Below, piece by piece: positions 49,862-58,420 of a stretch of 64,000 nt of DNA. Every line of letters starts with the position of its first letter. Position 1 is the stretch's first letter. The notes below the pieces were generated by a model. It searched no databases and had not been told where the DNA came from. It saw only the letters and a program-made list of their open reading frames with translations. Source of the DNA: Flagellimonas aequoris (lineage in GTDB: Bacteria; Bacteroidota; Bacteroidia; Flavobacteriales; Flavobacteriaceae). Made by a program: the position numbers and the translations under genes. Location of the stretch: the NCBI RefSeq assembly GCF_003584165.1, contig NZ_QXFJ01000009.1:124001-188000 (forward strand), given 5' to 3'.

Positions 49862-50935
49862 TTAAATTTTTAGGGGTTGCCCCTTGATTTCCTTGGGGAT
49901 GGAAGTATTCAAAATCTTTAAAATGGTCGGTGCAAACTGGTTGGAAAAGAGCTGCTCTTCCTGTTTTACCTCGCCCAAGGGCTGAATCCCCTTTCCAAAG
50001 GTGACCATCCAAACTTGGTCAGCTCCCTTGATATCCGCACCATGGCTTCTCCAAGTATCCAAAGGCTCGGTGCCCCTGCCATGGTCCGTGGTGACGATAA
50101 AAACGGTTTGATCTTTATAAAAATCATCCTGTTGGGTAAAGTTCCACAACTCCTTGATCAAGGCATCGGTGTTATGCGCCGATTTTAGATATGCCTGATA
50201 TTCCCCGTCATGGGCAAAGTCATCTGTTTCACCATAGGAGATGTACAGCAATTTGGGATGCTCCTTCTTCATATGTTCCAAAGCATAATGATGGGTGAAG
50301 GCATCCAAACGGACACTGCCCCATGGACTGGGAACCTGACCCTGAAGTTCGTTCAGGAATTTTTCCCTTTCGTTCAAATTACCCGTAGCCGTTTCAAAAC
50401 CAGCATTCACAGGAACCCCGGAACGCTTTTCGTTGATGATGAACGGGAACACATCCCAACTACCAAAGGCGGCCACTTTCCCTTTCCCTTCGGAGGTATT
50501 GTTGTACTGTTCCAAAATGGTGGTATTGGGATTTTCAATCTTATCGTTGCTACGGATATTTTTATCATCCGCGGTTCCTGTCAAGATTTCGTTATAGCCT
50601 GGGTAGGAAAACCACATGCCATTGGTAAGGTTCACTTTGCTCCCCAAATTCCTGTTCCCATGCAACTGTCCCATTTTGGAAACCTGGGTCCAGAAAAAGG
50701 GCATCAAAGCCTCCCTTCTCTCCTCCAGAGTCTCCCTCCAAAAGGCTTCTTTTAATGCATCCATCTCATGAACATAATCCTTATTCCCAATCAATAAAGG
50801 GTCGGCACCTGTAAACAATTCCTGCCAACGGTACCCATCAAGTGTAATCAAAATCACTTTGGTATCGGAATCCTGTGCACTTATCTTTAGAAAAGCTACC
50901 AAGGCAGCCATCAAAAGCAAAATCTTGTTTTTCAT
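49862..50935 (-). CDS. Exported alkaline-phosphatase-superfamily phosphohydrolase (357 aa)
   Basis: The signal peptide is MKNKILLLMAALVAFLKISAQ. Metal and nucleophile motifs of the superfamily are visible: VILITLDGYRWQELFTG (first Asp), a Ser candidate in MWFSYPGYNEILTG, ISYGETDDFAHDGEYQAYL and VTTDHGRG with a following WRSHGAD. This is the sulfatase/phosphodiesterase-like layout. It could release phosphate or a phospho-alcohol from an imported organophosphate or phosphonate conjugate. It is last in the SusC operon, four bases after the metallophosphatase gene. The substrate is inferred only from the locus. Confidence 0.83.
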   Translation of the reverse strand: MKNKILLLMAALVAFLKISAQDSDTKVILITLDGYRWQELFTGADPLLIGNKDYVHEMDALKEAFWRETLEERREALMPFFWTQVSKMGQLHGNRNLGSKVNLTNGMWFSYPGYNEILTGTADDKNIRSNDKIENPNTTILEQYNNTSEGKGKVAAFGSWDVFPFIINEKRSGVPVNAGFETATGNLNEREKFLNELQGQVPSPWGSVRLDAFTHHYALEHMKKEHPKLLYISYGETDDFAHDGEYQAYLKSAHNTDALIKELWNFTQQDDFYKDQTVFIVTTDHGRGTEPLDTWRSHGADIKGADQVWMVTFGKGIQPLGEVKQEEQLFSNQFAPTILKILNTSIPKEIKGQPLKI

Positions 50936-50938
50936 TTT

Positions 50939-52528
50939 CTATTTGGTTTTAAATGATGCTGTTTCGGACCACCCGCTCCAATTGAGGTTTTGGTCTCGGT
51001 AACGGACCCTCCAATAATAGGTGGTTCCCGGTTTCAATCTTTTGGTTTTTTCGTCGGTAAGGTCGTCATCTTTTTGGCGGTCTTCCTCATAGTACCAGTT
51101 TTCATATTGTTTCCAACTGTCCAATGCCAATTTTTCAAAATCCTTTGTTTCAGAAACCTGCCAATGCGCGGCGGCATGGAAAGCCCCGTTGATTGGACTT
51201 GAAAATTCCCCAGCTTGTAACGTGGCAAATTCATCTTCAACTTCCACATTGTTTGTAGGCGAAACTGCTTTGGGGGTTTCGGGTTTCTTTTCCAATCTCC
51301 AAATGGTAATGCTATCGCGAAGCTCATTGTCTCTAAACTTGCTTTCGTTACCGCGACTGATTCGCTTAATGGTGAACTTGGGGTCGTTTCTATTCCCGTC
51401 CACTTCCACCATCACAAAACCATATTCGTCTTGGGAAACCGTAAACTCATCATAATCCCTGCCTTCAAATTCGCCCCAATTGTCTATGGCACCACCTGCC
51501 GAGGCCACATTGATCCACAAATGCTTGTGATCTCTAGACTGTCCCCTGGAATAGGCATGGGTGTGTCCAAAAAAATGTATGCTGGGTTTTCCTGTTTTTG
51601 TGGAGAACGCTTCCAACATTTTAACCACTTTTCCTGTGGGTTCTTCTTCCCCAGGAATCCAAAGTTCCGATTTATAGGGATGGTGGAGTTGGGCAAAAAC
51701 AAAGTCGATATTATCGTCCTTTTCCGTGTCTGCCAATACCTTTTCCAACCATTCGTACTGCTCTCTCAAATCTCGATACCCATCATTGGAATTCAACCCA
51801 ATCACACGGGTATTACCATAGTCCTTGTACCACCAATGCTCTGCATAAGCTGGAGTTCCGTTCTCGGGAAGACTGAAATATTTGAAGTAAAAAATGGAGT
51901 TCCGTTCATGGTTGCCCAAAACCGGGTACACGGGCACTTCTGCAAACAATTTTTGTGCGGGGTCGAAAAAATGGTCTTTCCATTGATAATATTGACTACC
52001 ACTCTGCACCAAGTCCCCCGGAATCATGATCATGGCCAAATTATCGGGCAATTTACCCCCGTATTCTTTTTTCAAATATTGAATGATGCCCTCGTTCACC
52101 ACTTCGGAAAACTTATTCGGATTTTGGCTATCGTATTGCATATCGCTCATGGCAACAATGTTGAACGATTCCTCATCACTGGCAAAGGGTGGTGTTTTAA
52201 ATTGATAGATGTCCGATTTGGCCTTTCCTGTCTTTACCCGATAAAAGTATTCGGTAAAGCGTTCCAAACCTGTCAACGTAACGGTATGTACCCTAGAATC
52301 CGAAAAATTGATGTCTTCGGCCTTGCCTGTGGCCTTTTTGCCCAATTTTGGAGTGGTTCCATATTCCACAATACTCTCCTCTCCATTGGTGGTCTCCCAC
52401 ATGATGGTGATGGAATTGGGTTCGGCGTTCTGCAGATAGGGTTGTACCAAAATCTGTGGCTCGGATTGAGCCATGATTTGGGCAATGCCCAAAAATAAGA
52501 AGATCAGTAGTTGGTTGATTTTTTTCAT
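50939..52528 (-). CDS. Exported purple-acid-phosphatase-like metallophosphatase (529 aa)
   Basis: The signal peptide is MKKINQLLIFLFLGIAQIMA. A fibronectin-like purple-acid-phosphatase N-domain follows (LVQPYLQNAEPNSITIMWET), then the calcineurin-like catalytic domain: MSDMQYD, MIPGDLVQSG, VLGNHER and HFFGHTHAYSRG, giving the two-metal ligands D, GD, GNH, GHxH. The last 110 residues are a second Fn3-like domain ending WSGWSETASFKTK. It likely cleaves phosphomonoesters in the periplasm or outside. Its stop is followed after three bases by the 49862 gene, and its ATG abuts the PLP-enzyme stop. Confidence 0.88.
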   Translation of the reverse strand: MKKINQLLIFLFLGIAQIMAQSEPQILVQPYLQNAEPNSITIMWETTNGEESIVEYGTTPKLGKKATGKAEDINFSDSRVHTVTLTGLERFTEYFYRVKTGKAKSDIYQFKTPPFASDEESFNIVAMSDMQYDSQNPNKFSEVVNEGIIQYLKKEYGGKLPDNLAMIMIPGDLVQSGSQYYQWKDHFFDPAQKLFAEVPVYPVLGNHERNSIFYFKYFSLPENGTPAYAEHWWYKDYGNTRVIGLNSNDGYRDLREQYEWLEKVLADTEKDDNIDFVFAQLHHPYKSELWIPGEEEPTGKVVKMLEAFSTKTGKPSIHFFGHTHAYSRGQSRDHKHLWINVASAGGAIDNWGEFEGRDYDEFTVSQDEYGFVMVEVDGNRNDPKFTIKRISRGNESKFRDNELRDSITIWRLEKKPETPKAVSPTNNVEVEDEFATLQAGEFSSPINGAFHAAAHWQVSETKDFEKLALDSWKQYENWYYEEDRQKDDDLTDEKTKRLKPGTTYYWRVRYRDQNLNWSGWSETASFKTK

Positions 52529-53898
52529 TAGGCTATAGCGTTGGTTTTTAGGAAGGCCTCGTTCAATATTTCCAAGGCTTTTTCCAGTTCTTCCCTAGAA
52601 ATGGTCAAAGGTGGGGAGAGTTGCAGTACATTTCCTTTGGAAACTTTGAAACTCAGTCCATTTTTTAGGCATTCGTACATGATTTCCTCTGCTTCGGCTG
52701 TCGCTTTTTCCTTGGAGGTCCTATTGGTCACCAGTTCAATTCCCCATAAAAGTCCAACCCCACGCACATCGCCGATCAAGGAGTATTTTCTATGCATTTT
52801 GTACAGGGCTTTCTTCATAAATTCCTCATCTGCCTTCACCTTTTGCAATAGGTTTTCTTCTTCAATAATTTCCAAAAGGGTTAACCCGGCTACGGAGCCC
52901 AACGGACTTTTTTCGTGGGTATAATGCCCCAAGGAGATGTGCCCGAACCTGTTGTATTCCTCTCGGGTCACAATGGCTGCTTGGGGAACAATGCCTCCAC
53001 CCAAGCCTTTGCCCAAACAAAGGATATCGGGTTCAATACCAAACAGTTCGTAGGCGAACATTTTACCAGTGCGTCCGAAAGCGATCGGGATTTCATCCAA
53101 AATCAACAACACCCCATACTTGTCACAAAGTTCACGAGCACCTTGCCAATATTTAGCGGATGGGATCTGAACATCGGTGTTCCGGATGGTCTCGGCCAAA
53201 AAGGCGCCGATCTCATCATCCTTGGACAACACATGCTCCAAATACTCCAGGGCTTTTTCCTCGTTCCCTTCAAAAATACCACGATAGGTAATAGGGGGCG
53301 GAATGCGTTCCACACCGGGCATCAATGGCCCCATATGTTCTTGAAAAATGGATTCTCCGCCTACGCTGATGGCATCCAAATTGGCCCCATGGAACGAGTC
53401 CCAAAAGGAAACCACCTTATGTTTTCCGGTCACCGCACGGGCCAGTTTCAAGGCAATACTAATAGATGAGCTCCCGTTCGGGGTCAATAAAATACGGTTC
53501 AGTCCTTTTGGGGTATAGGATGTCAATTTCTCAGCAAACTGGATGGCTTTTTCATTGGTATATCTTCGGGTTGAAAACGTGAGTTCCTGAAGTTGCCCCA
53601 TGAGCGCACTCACCATTTTAGGGTGCGAAAATCCTACTTGGTGCACATTGTTTCCATGAAAATCCAGATAGCGTTTCCCTGAAATATTCTCCAAATAGGA
53701 GCCTTCGCAATTTTTTAATACGTCCAGACAAGGGGTGGACATGGATTGGTGCAAAAAATATTTGGCATCCTTTTCCAATAGCTCCTTGGTCTGGTCGTTC
53801 ACTTCTTCCCTTAACCATTCGCCCCTTGCAGAGGTGAGGTTGATGTCGCCTTCCACAACAGATTCCGTGTTGTGCCTATCGTGCTTCATATGGTCCAT
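52528..53898 (-). CDS. PLP-dependent class III aminotransferase-fold enzyme, PbfA-like (456 aa)
   Basis: This is a class III fold. The phosphate-binding loop is NGSSSISIAL (about 141-150), an aromatic-His motif is at SFHGANLD (168-175), D268-E269 lie in LILDEIPIAFGRTGKM, and the Schiff-base Lys is K297 (CLGKGLGGG). The N-terminal region, with FLHQSMSTPCLDVLKNCEGS and FHGNNVHQVGFSHP, resembles the (R)-1-hydroxy-2-aminoethylphosphonate ammonia-lyase (PbfA) group more than ordinary transaminases, as far as I can judge by memory. PbfA turns hydroxy-aminoethylphosphonate into phosphonoacetaldehyde. No signal peptide: cytosolic. It overlaps the MBL gene by 23 bases and lies in the SusC operon; a general aminotransferase remains possible. 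Confidence 0.72.
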   Translation of the reverse strand: MDHMKHDRHNTESVVEGDINLTSARGEWLREEVNDQTKELLEKDAKYFLHQSMSTPCLDVLKNCEGSYLENISGKRYLDFHGNNVHQVGFSHPKMVSALMGQLQELTFSTRRYTNEKAIQFAEKLTSYTPKGLNRILLTPNGSSSISIALKLARAVTGKHKVVSFWDSFHGANLDAISVGGESIFQEHMGPLMPGVERIPPPITYRGIFEGNEEKALEYLEHVLSKDDEIGAFLAETIRNTDVQIPSAKYWQGARELCDKYGVLLILDEIPIAFGRTGKMFAYELFGIEPDILCLGKGLGGGIVPQAAIVTREEYNRFGHISLGHYTHEKSPLGSVAGLTLLEIIEEENLLQKVKADEEFMKKALYKMHRKYSLIGDVRGVGLLWGIELVTNRTSKEKATAEAEEIMYECLKNGLSFKVSKGNVLQLSPPLTISREELEKALEILNEAFLKTNAIA

Positions 53899-55150
53899 AT
53901 TTCGCTAGTATTTCCCTTTCTTCGGATGAATCGTTCAACACATAAATATCGTACGAATTCCCGTGATTGTAAACCCGTACTACAATGTGTCCTTTTTGGC
54001 TTTTGTATTGGTCCAATCTGCCCCCGATCACATCCTTGGTGCCTTGGAGCATAATCGTTGAAAAAATATCCCGTTCGCCAGGGTACAATTGTGTTGAAGT
54101 GATTCTTCTTAAAACTTCCTCGCCCGGATGGTCAGCCGTCCAATTCTGTTGGATCCAAACACGTGGTCGGATCGTACGAACATAAAATGGATTTTGGGAA
54201 TCCCGGTTACCGTGATGGTTGAGTGTGGCCACATCCACCGGGCCGATTACCGGAGCCACGTGGGATTCCAAGGCATCCAAATTGGTCTGGCCCATGCCGT
54301 CTATTCCCGAAATATCACCGCCCGTGTAGTAGTTGAACTTGCCGTAATCGATACGGATACCGTTGCTCAATGGGTTCTCCCCGGGATATTCCCCCTGTTT
54401 GAACAAAGGGTAAAAGGAATCATCATAACCCGTCCAAATGTTTCCGTTGGAGGCAATGTTCTGTATTGAGAATTTTGGATAATCCTTTGGATTATTTTTC
54501 AAAATGATTTGGTCCGAACGACCCACTTTCAAGGCCTCATTGATTAATCCAACTTTTTTAGCTTGATAATCGATAAACTTCCAATACTCTTTTAAAGTGG
54601 GTATCATCCCATAGGCATCGCTTGAGAAACGTTTCTCAGCCTGTACTTTGGAATCTTTCAGGTTGAGGGGGAATTCAAACCCACGGTCGATCAATTTTTT
54701 GATGGGGATCAAGGTTCCCACTTCCATGATTCCGGTCAATTGATACCCTCCCGGAGCTGTTTTTCGCAAGGAATCAATTTCCCCAAAATGATCATCGTGG
54801 TAATGGGTGATGAGGGCATAATCCAATTTTCGCTCTTGCGTTTTGGGCAAAAATTGGTCAATATAATCCACGATCCATTGGGGTGCCGTTTTGGACCTGT
54901 TCGGAACCAGCTGGGCATTTCTACTCGATGTGGTCCTAGGATGGGTCTCGGACATGTCCCCTGCATCCACCAACATGGTGGTACCATCAGGAAAAACCAT
55001 AAAAGCGGCATCACCTCTACCGGTATTAATGTGATGGATGTCCAAAAAACCAGGTTGCCAAGCAGGTAATTGCTGCTTTTGGCCTAGTACCATTAAAGCC
55101 GAAAGGAATAGAACGGCAAAAAAACCTGATTTTTTGAAGTTGATATGCAT
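53876..55150 (-). CDS. Exported ComEC-type MBL-fold metallohydrolase (424 aa)
   Basis: The signal peptide is MHINFKKSGFFAVLFLSALM. The MBL fold shows HHINTGRGDAAFMVFPDGTT, LVDAGDMSE and the zinc motif ITHYHDDHFGEID (T-H-x-H-x-D-H), with VATLNHHGNRDSQNPFYVRT as the late His motif. It belongs to the ComEC/Rec2-related MBL group, whose members hydrolyse phosphodiester bonds; exported relatives have varied substrates. It could process a phosphonate or phosphate diester in the periplasm. It lies one base after the PDE stop and overlaps the PLP gene. Confidence 0.85.
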   Translation of the reverse strand: MHINFKKSGFFAVLFLSALMVLGQKQQLPAWQPGFLDIHHINTGRGDAAFMVFPDGTTMLVDAGDMSETHPRTTSSRNAQLVPNRSKTAPQWIVDYIDQFLPKTQERKLDYALITHYHDDHFGEIDSLRKTAPGGYQLTGIMEVGTLIPIKKLIDRGFEFPLNLKDSKVQAEKRFSSDAYGMIPTLKEYWKFIDYQAKKVGLINEALKVGRSDQIILKNNPKDYPKFSIQNIASNGNIWTGYDDSFYPLFKQGEYPGENPLSNGIRIDYGKFNYYTGGDISGIDGMGQTNLDALESHVAPVIGPVDVATLNHHGNRDSQNPFYVRTIRPRVWIQQNWTADHPGEEVLRRITSTQLYPGERDIFSTIMLQGTKDVIGGRLDQYKSQKGHIVVRVYNHGNSYDIYVLNDSSEEREILAKYGPYEAR

Positions 55151-55151
55151 G

Positions 55152-56822
55152 CTATTTTTCTCTGTATAAATGATTGGCGGGAATGATCTGTTTCGGGATG
55201 TTGGCTCCTTGGTATTTTACATCCAAGTGGTAGCCTCCCCCTCCGTTAAAAAATTCTACCCTGATCAAATGTTTGCCTTTGGTCAGTTCAATAGCTTCGC
55301 CACGTTCCATGACCCCATGGTCCCCATCGTTGTCCACCACCAATTTTCCATCCACATAGAGTTTGCTCCCGTCGTCACTGTTGGTAAAAAAGCCATATTT
55401 CCCATCTTCAGGAATATCCAAATAGCTTTCCAACACCAAGGCCACCTGTTCTTGTTGCACATCTTCCGTCAATGCTTGTTTATGGGAAAATTCGGCAACA
55501 AAACCTTCTTTAACAGGCTTTAAGGTAGCGAAATTGGGTAATTTGTCCATCCCTTCCCCGTAATAAATGGTATAGGCAACAGGGTCTTCCTTGGTTTCAG
55601 GAACCAACCTGAAATTGGCCTCTGCAATCGTACTCACTAATTGGTCATCTTGAAAGACACCAGCCTTTACAATCTCGGTCTGCTTCAGGTAAAAAGTATC
55701 TTGATAGACCTTGCTGTTATCCATGGTCGGAACAGCATTTCCAATGGTATATCTAATCTCACCCACATTGTTAGGGTTCTGCATCACCACAGCAACGGAA
55801 TCCGCCTTAAAAACTCCTCCAGCAGGCTCAAAATAGCCTGCATCCGGAAGAATCTTTGGTTGGGTTATCTGCTCTTTTCGCTTATAGGTCAAGTTGGGTT
55901 TTTCATTACCGATAAAAGCTCCTTTAACGGGCCTCCCGATCCAAGATTGGGGAGTTTGCAATCCCATGGCATAGGCCACCGTGGCTGCATTGTCGTATTG
56001 GTATACGGTCTCTTCAATCTGATATCCTTTTTTGATTCCTGCACCATAAAGGATAAAGGGTATCTCCATTTCGGCCAAACTTTCACCCCCGTGCCCAAAA
56101 CCGATTCCACCGTGATCGGCAGAAACAATGAACAGGGTCTTTTCAAAAATGCCCGCTTCTTTGGTCGCGTTGACAATCTCTGTGATCAAAGAGTCTGCCT
56201 TTTCCACGGATTTGTAATATTCCAGGCTTCCATGGCCCAAGGCATGGCCTGCATGATCTACATGATCCAAATGCACAAAGGTGAATTTTGGAGTATGCTC
56301 CTTAATATAGTTTACCGCTTCTTCTGTGGTATTGTCCTCGTGGTCCCCGTCAATATCAAAATCGACGTCCTCCTTTTCGAACAAACGTCCAAAGCCATCC
56401 CAATCGTAAATGGCCCCTACATGGGCTTCGGGCTGTTGGTCGTGGAACAAGGTGAAAATGGTTGGGAAAGTTCCATTTTTGGTCGCTACTACGGGTGGCA
56501 ATTGATGGTCAAACTTTTCCCATCCGTTGGAAGTGACCCCGTGTTGTTCGGTATCGGCTCCCATGATCATACTGGCCCAATTGGGGCTGGAACTTGATGG
56601 CAGTACGGAACGGGCATGCATGGTGGCGGCCCCATTTTGTATCATGGAATCCATCATGGGCGTATGTGCCCTTTGAATCCCATTGGGACTCATACCGTCC
56701 ACACCGATAATCACGATGTGCTCTATACCCTTAGGGGTATCATCCTTTTTGGAAGAACAAGACCACAGGAACAAAATCCCTGTGGTCATTGCCATTATTT
56801 TTATGGTTTTATTTAGCTTCAT
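55152..56822 (-). CDS. Phosphodiesterase lipoprotein with CHB_HEX and PA14 domains (556 aa)
   Basis: ATG 56822 gives MKLNKTIKIMAMTTGILFLW SCS, a lipobox signal; the earlier frame start is not needed. The catalytic domain is type I phosphodiesterase/nucleotide pyrophosphatase: VIIGVDGMSPNGIQ, LPSSSSPNWASMIMGADTEQ (Ser where phosphonoacetate hydrolase PhnA has Thr), VHLDHVDHAGHALGHGSLEY and IVSADHGGIGFGHGG. After it come a chitobiase/hexosaminidase C-terminal-like domain (about 340-410) and a PA14 domain (about 440-550). The two added domains point to glycan-linked substrates. It is five bases after susD and is probably exposed at the cell surface or periplasm. Confidence 0.85.
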   Translation of the reverse strand: MKLNKTIKIMAMTTGILFLWSCSSKKDDTPKGIEHIVIIGVDGMSPNGIQRAHTPMMDSMIQNGAATMHARSVLPSSSSPNWASMIMGADTEQHGVTSNGWEKFDHQLPPVVATKNGTFPTIFTLFHDQQPEAHVGAIYDWDGFGRLFEKEDVDFDIDGDHEDNTTEEAVNYIKEHTPKFTFVHLDHVDHAGHALGHGSLEYYKSVEKADSLITEIVNATKEAGIFEKTLFIVSADHGGIGFGHGGESLAEMEIPFILYGAGIKKGYQIEETVYQYDNAATVAYAMGLQTPQSWIGRPVKGAFIGNEKPNLTYKRKEQITQPKILPDAGYFEPAGGVFKADSVAVVMQNPNNVGEIRYTIGNAVPTMDNSKVYQDTFYLKQTEIVKAGVFQDDQLVSTIAEANFRLVPETKEDPVAYTIYYGEGMDKLPNFATLKPVKEGFVAEFSHKQALTEDVQQEQVALVLESYLDIPEDGKYGFFTNSDDGSKLYVDGKLVVDNDGDHGVMERGEAIELTKGKHLIRVEFFNGGGGYHLDVKYQGANIPKQIIPANHLYREK

Positions 56823-56827
56823 TACCA

Positions 56828-58408
56828 CTAATAATTGTCCGCTACATCCCACCACAATCGGGTGTTCAAATCATCCGCTCCCATTCGTGATACGGCTTCT
56901 TGATAGTTGGCACTGTTTGTGGATTTTACAGAGTTTGGATATTGAAAGCGTACGGGCACCTTACCGCCATTTACGGCATCCGGGCCTGGAATCACTTCCG
57001 GCATGCCGGTACGTCTCCAATCAGACCAAGCTTCGAAGCCTGTATAGAAAAGGGAAATCCATTTTTGCATGGCAATTTTTCCCAATCTCTCCTCAGCTGT
57101 ACCTGAAAGAGCCACATCTGCCTGAGCGATATAGGCATCAACATCGAATGCCTGTAAATCTGCGGCAATATCATTCCATCCACCAGCGATTATTCTTTCA
57201 ACATAATAAGCAAAGGAAGCTCTGATACCATTTTCATAATACTCGGTTGCATCTCCAACGGCAATGAAATTCCTCTCCCTGGCTTCTGCCAAGATAAACT
57301 GTAGTTCAGAGTAGCTCATGATAATGGTCTGCGAAGCGGTAGGTGAAGCCTGTTCAACGTTACAAGCCCTACAGGCCAACAAAATACCCAACCTTGAAAT
57401 AAAGTTGGAACCTGATTTATCCGCATCTCCAGAAGGGCTATATCCCAAAGCTGCCTCATCATCCAATCCATTGGGCATGCCAACATAATCAGCCAAATTA
57501 TCGGAATAGATGCCTTTTCCGGAATCGGTTGTGGGCTGGGCAAAAACGATCAACCTTCTGTCCCCCAAGTCCTTCAATCTTGTCTCCAATGTTGTACTTA
57601 GACGAACTTCATCGAAACTTCCGGAACGGGTATCATATTTAGGCTGTGGATTATCTGAATTCCATTGCAACAAAGCAGCATCGGCATTGCTCTCAAAAAT
57701 AGGATAGGCAGTACTGCTCCCAACTATTTCAGACATTTCAGAAACGGCTCTTGAATTGTCCACATCACTGATGCGCATGGCCAACCTTAAGCGTAGGGAG
57801 TTGGCAAATTTCCTCCATTTTAAAACATCTCCTCCATATAAAATATCCCCTGTAATGTTCTCAGCCCCAGTCAATATGGAATTTGCAGATTTTAAATCCG
57901 TCAAGATGCCGTCATATATTACACTTTGAGGCGTAAATGCGGGGGTAATGTTATCCCCGCTGATTCCTTGGGTGGCCTCGGTGTAGGGAACATCTCCATA
58001 GGCATCTGTCAAGTATGAATAAATCCAAGACTTGATTATAAGGGCAACACCATAATAGTTTTGCTGTTCCTCATTTTCTTTGGTCTCCCTAATGATATTT
58101 TCAACATCTCGCAGTGAGGCATAGGCATTATCATAGGGATTACCTGTTGGAGACCAGTTGTACGTGTCTCCAGAGGTGAACTGCAACCTTGCGGCATATT
58201 GTGTTACGGTAAAACCTTCTTCCCATCCTTGATCTCCCCAGTTATATGCCATTTCTCTCATAATCCCTGGCAACAATAGGCTTGGTTCAGCACTTTCCGG
58301 ATAGTTGGGGTTCGTGTTTATTTGCTCAAAATCGTCCGTACAGTTGATCATACACAACAATGAAAATGTCATGAATATCATTTTTTGAATGTTCTGTAGT
58401 TTTTTCAT
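56828..58408 (-). CDS. SusD/RagB-like nutrient-binding lipoprotein (526 aa)
   Basis: The signal and lipobox are MIFMTFSLLCMINCTDDFEQ. The text INTNPNYPESAEPSLLLPGI and MAYNWGDQGWEEGFTVTQYA is that of SusD-like group 2 (PF12771). The alpha-helical repeat body is followed by the usual C-terminal ligand lid. It binds a ligand at the outer membrane and closes over the SusC channel. It lies twelve bases after susC. The group is often found in non-starch uptake systems; here the neighbours suggest a phosphorus-containing compound. Confidence 0.92.
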   Translation of the reverse strand: MKKLQNIQKMIFMTFSLLCMINCTDDFEQINTNPNYPESAEPSLLLPGIMREMAYNWGDQGWEEGFTVTQYAARLQFTSGDTYNWSPTGNPYDNAYASLRDVENIIRETKENEEQQNYYGVALIIKSWIYSYLTDAYGDVPYTEATQGISGDNITPAFTPQSVIYDGILTDLKSANSILTGAENITGDILYGGDVLKWRKFANSLRLRLAMRISDVDNSRAVSEMSEIVGSSTAYPIFESNADAALLQWNSDNPQPKYDTRSGSFDEVRLSTTLETRLKDLGDRRLIVFAQPTTDSGKGIYSDNLADYVGMPNGLDDEAALGYSPSGDADKSGSNFISRLGILLACRACNVEQASPTASQTIIMSYSELQFILAEARERNFIAVGDATEYYENGIRASFAYYVERIIAGGWNDIAADLQAFDVDAYIAQADVALSGTAEERLGKIAMQKWISLFYTGFEAWSDWRRTGMPEVIPGPDAVNGGKVPVRFQYPNSVKSTNSANYQEAVSRMGADDLNTRLWWDVADNY

Positions 58409-58420
58409 CGGATTGTATAA

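Noticed and set aside
49862..56822. Locus as a plain phosphate-scavenging (PHO) operon
   Set aside because: Exported phosphatases alone would fit, but the cytosolic PLP enzyme, phosphonatase-like HAD and TIGR03364-type FAD enzyme point to phosphonates; no Pho-box-like direct repeats were seen either.
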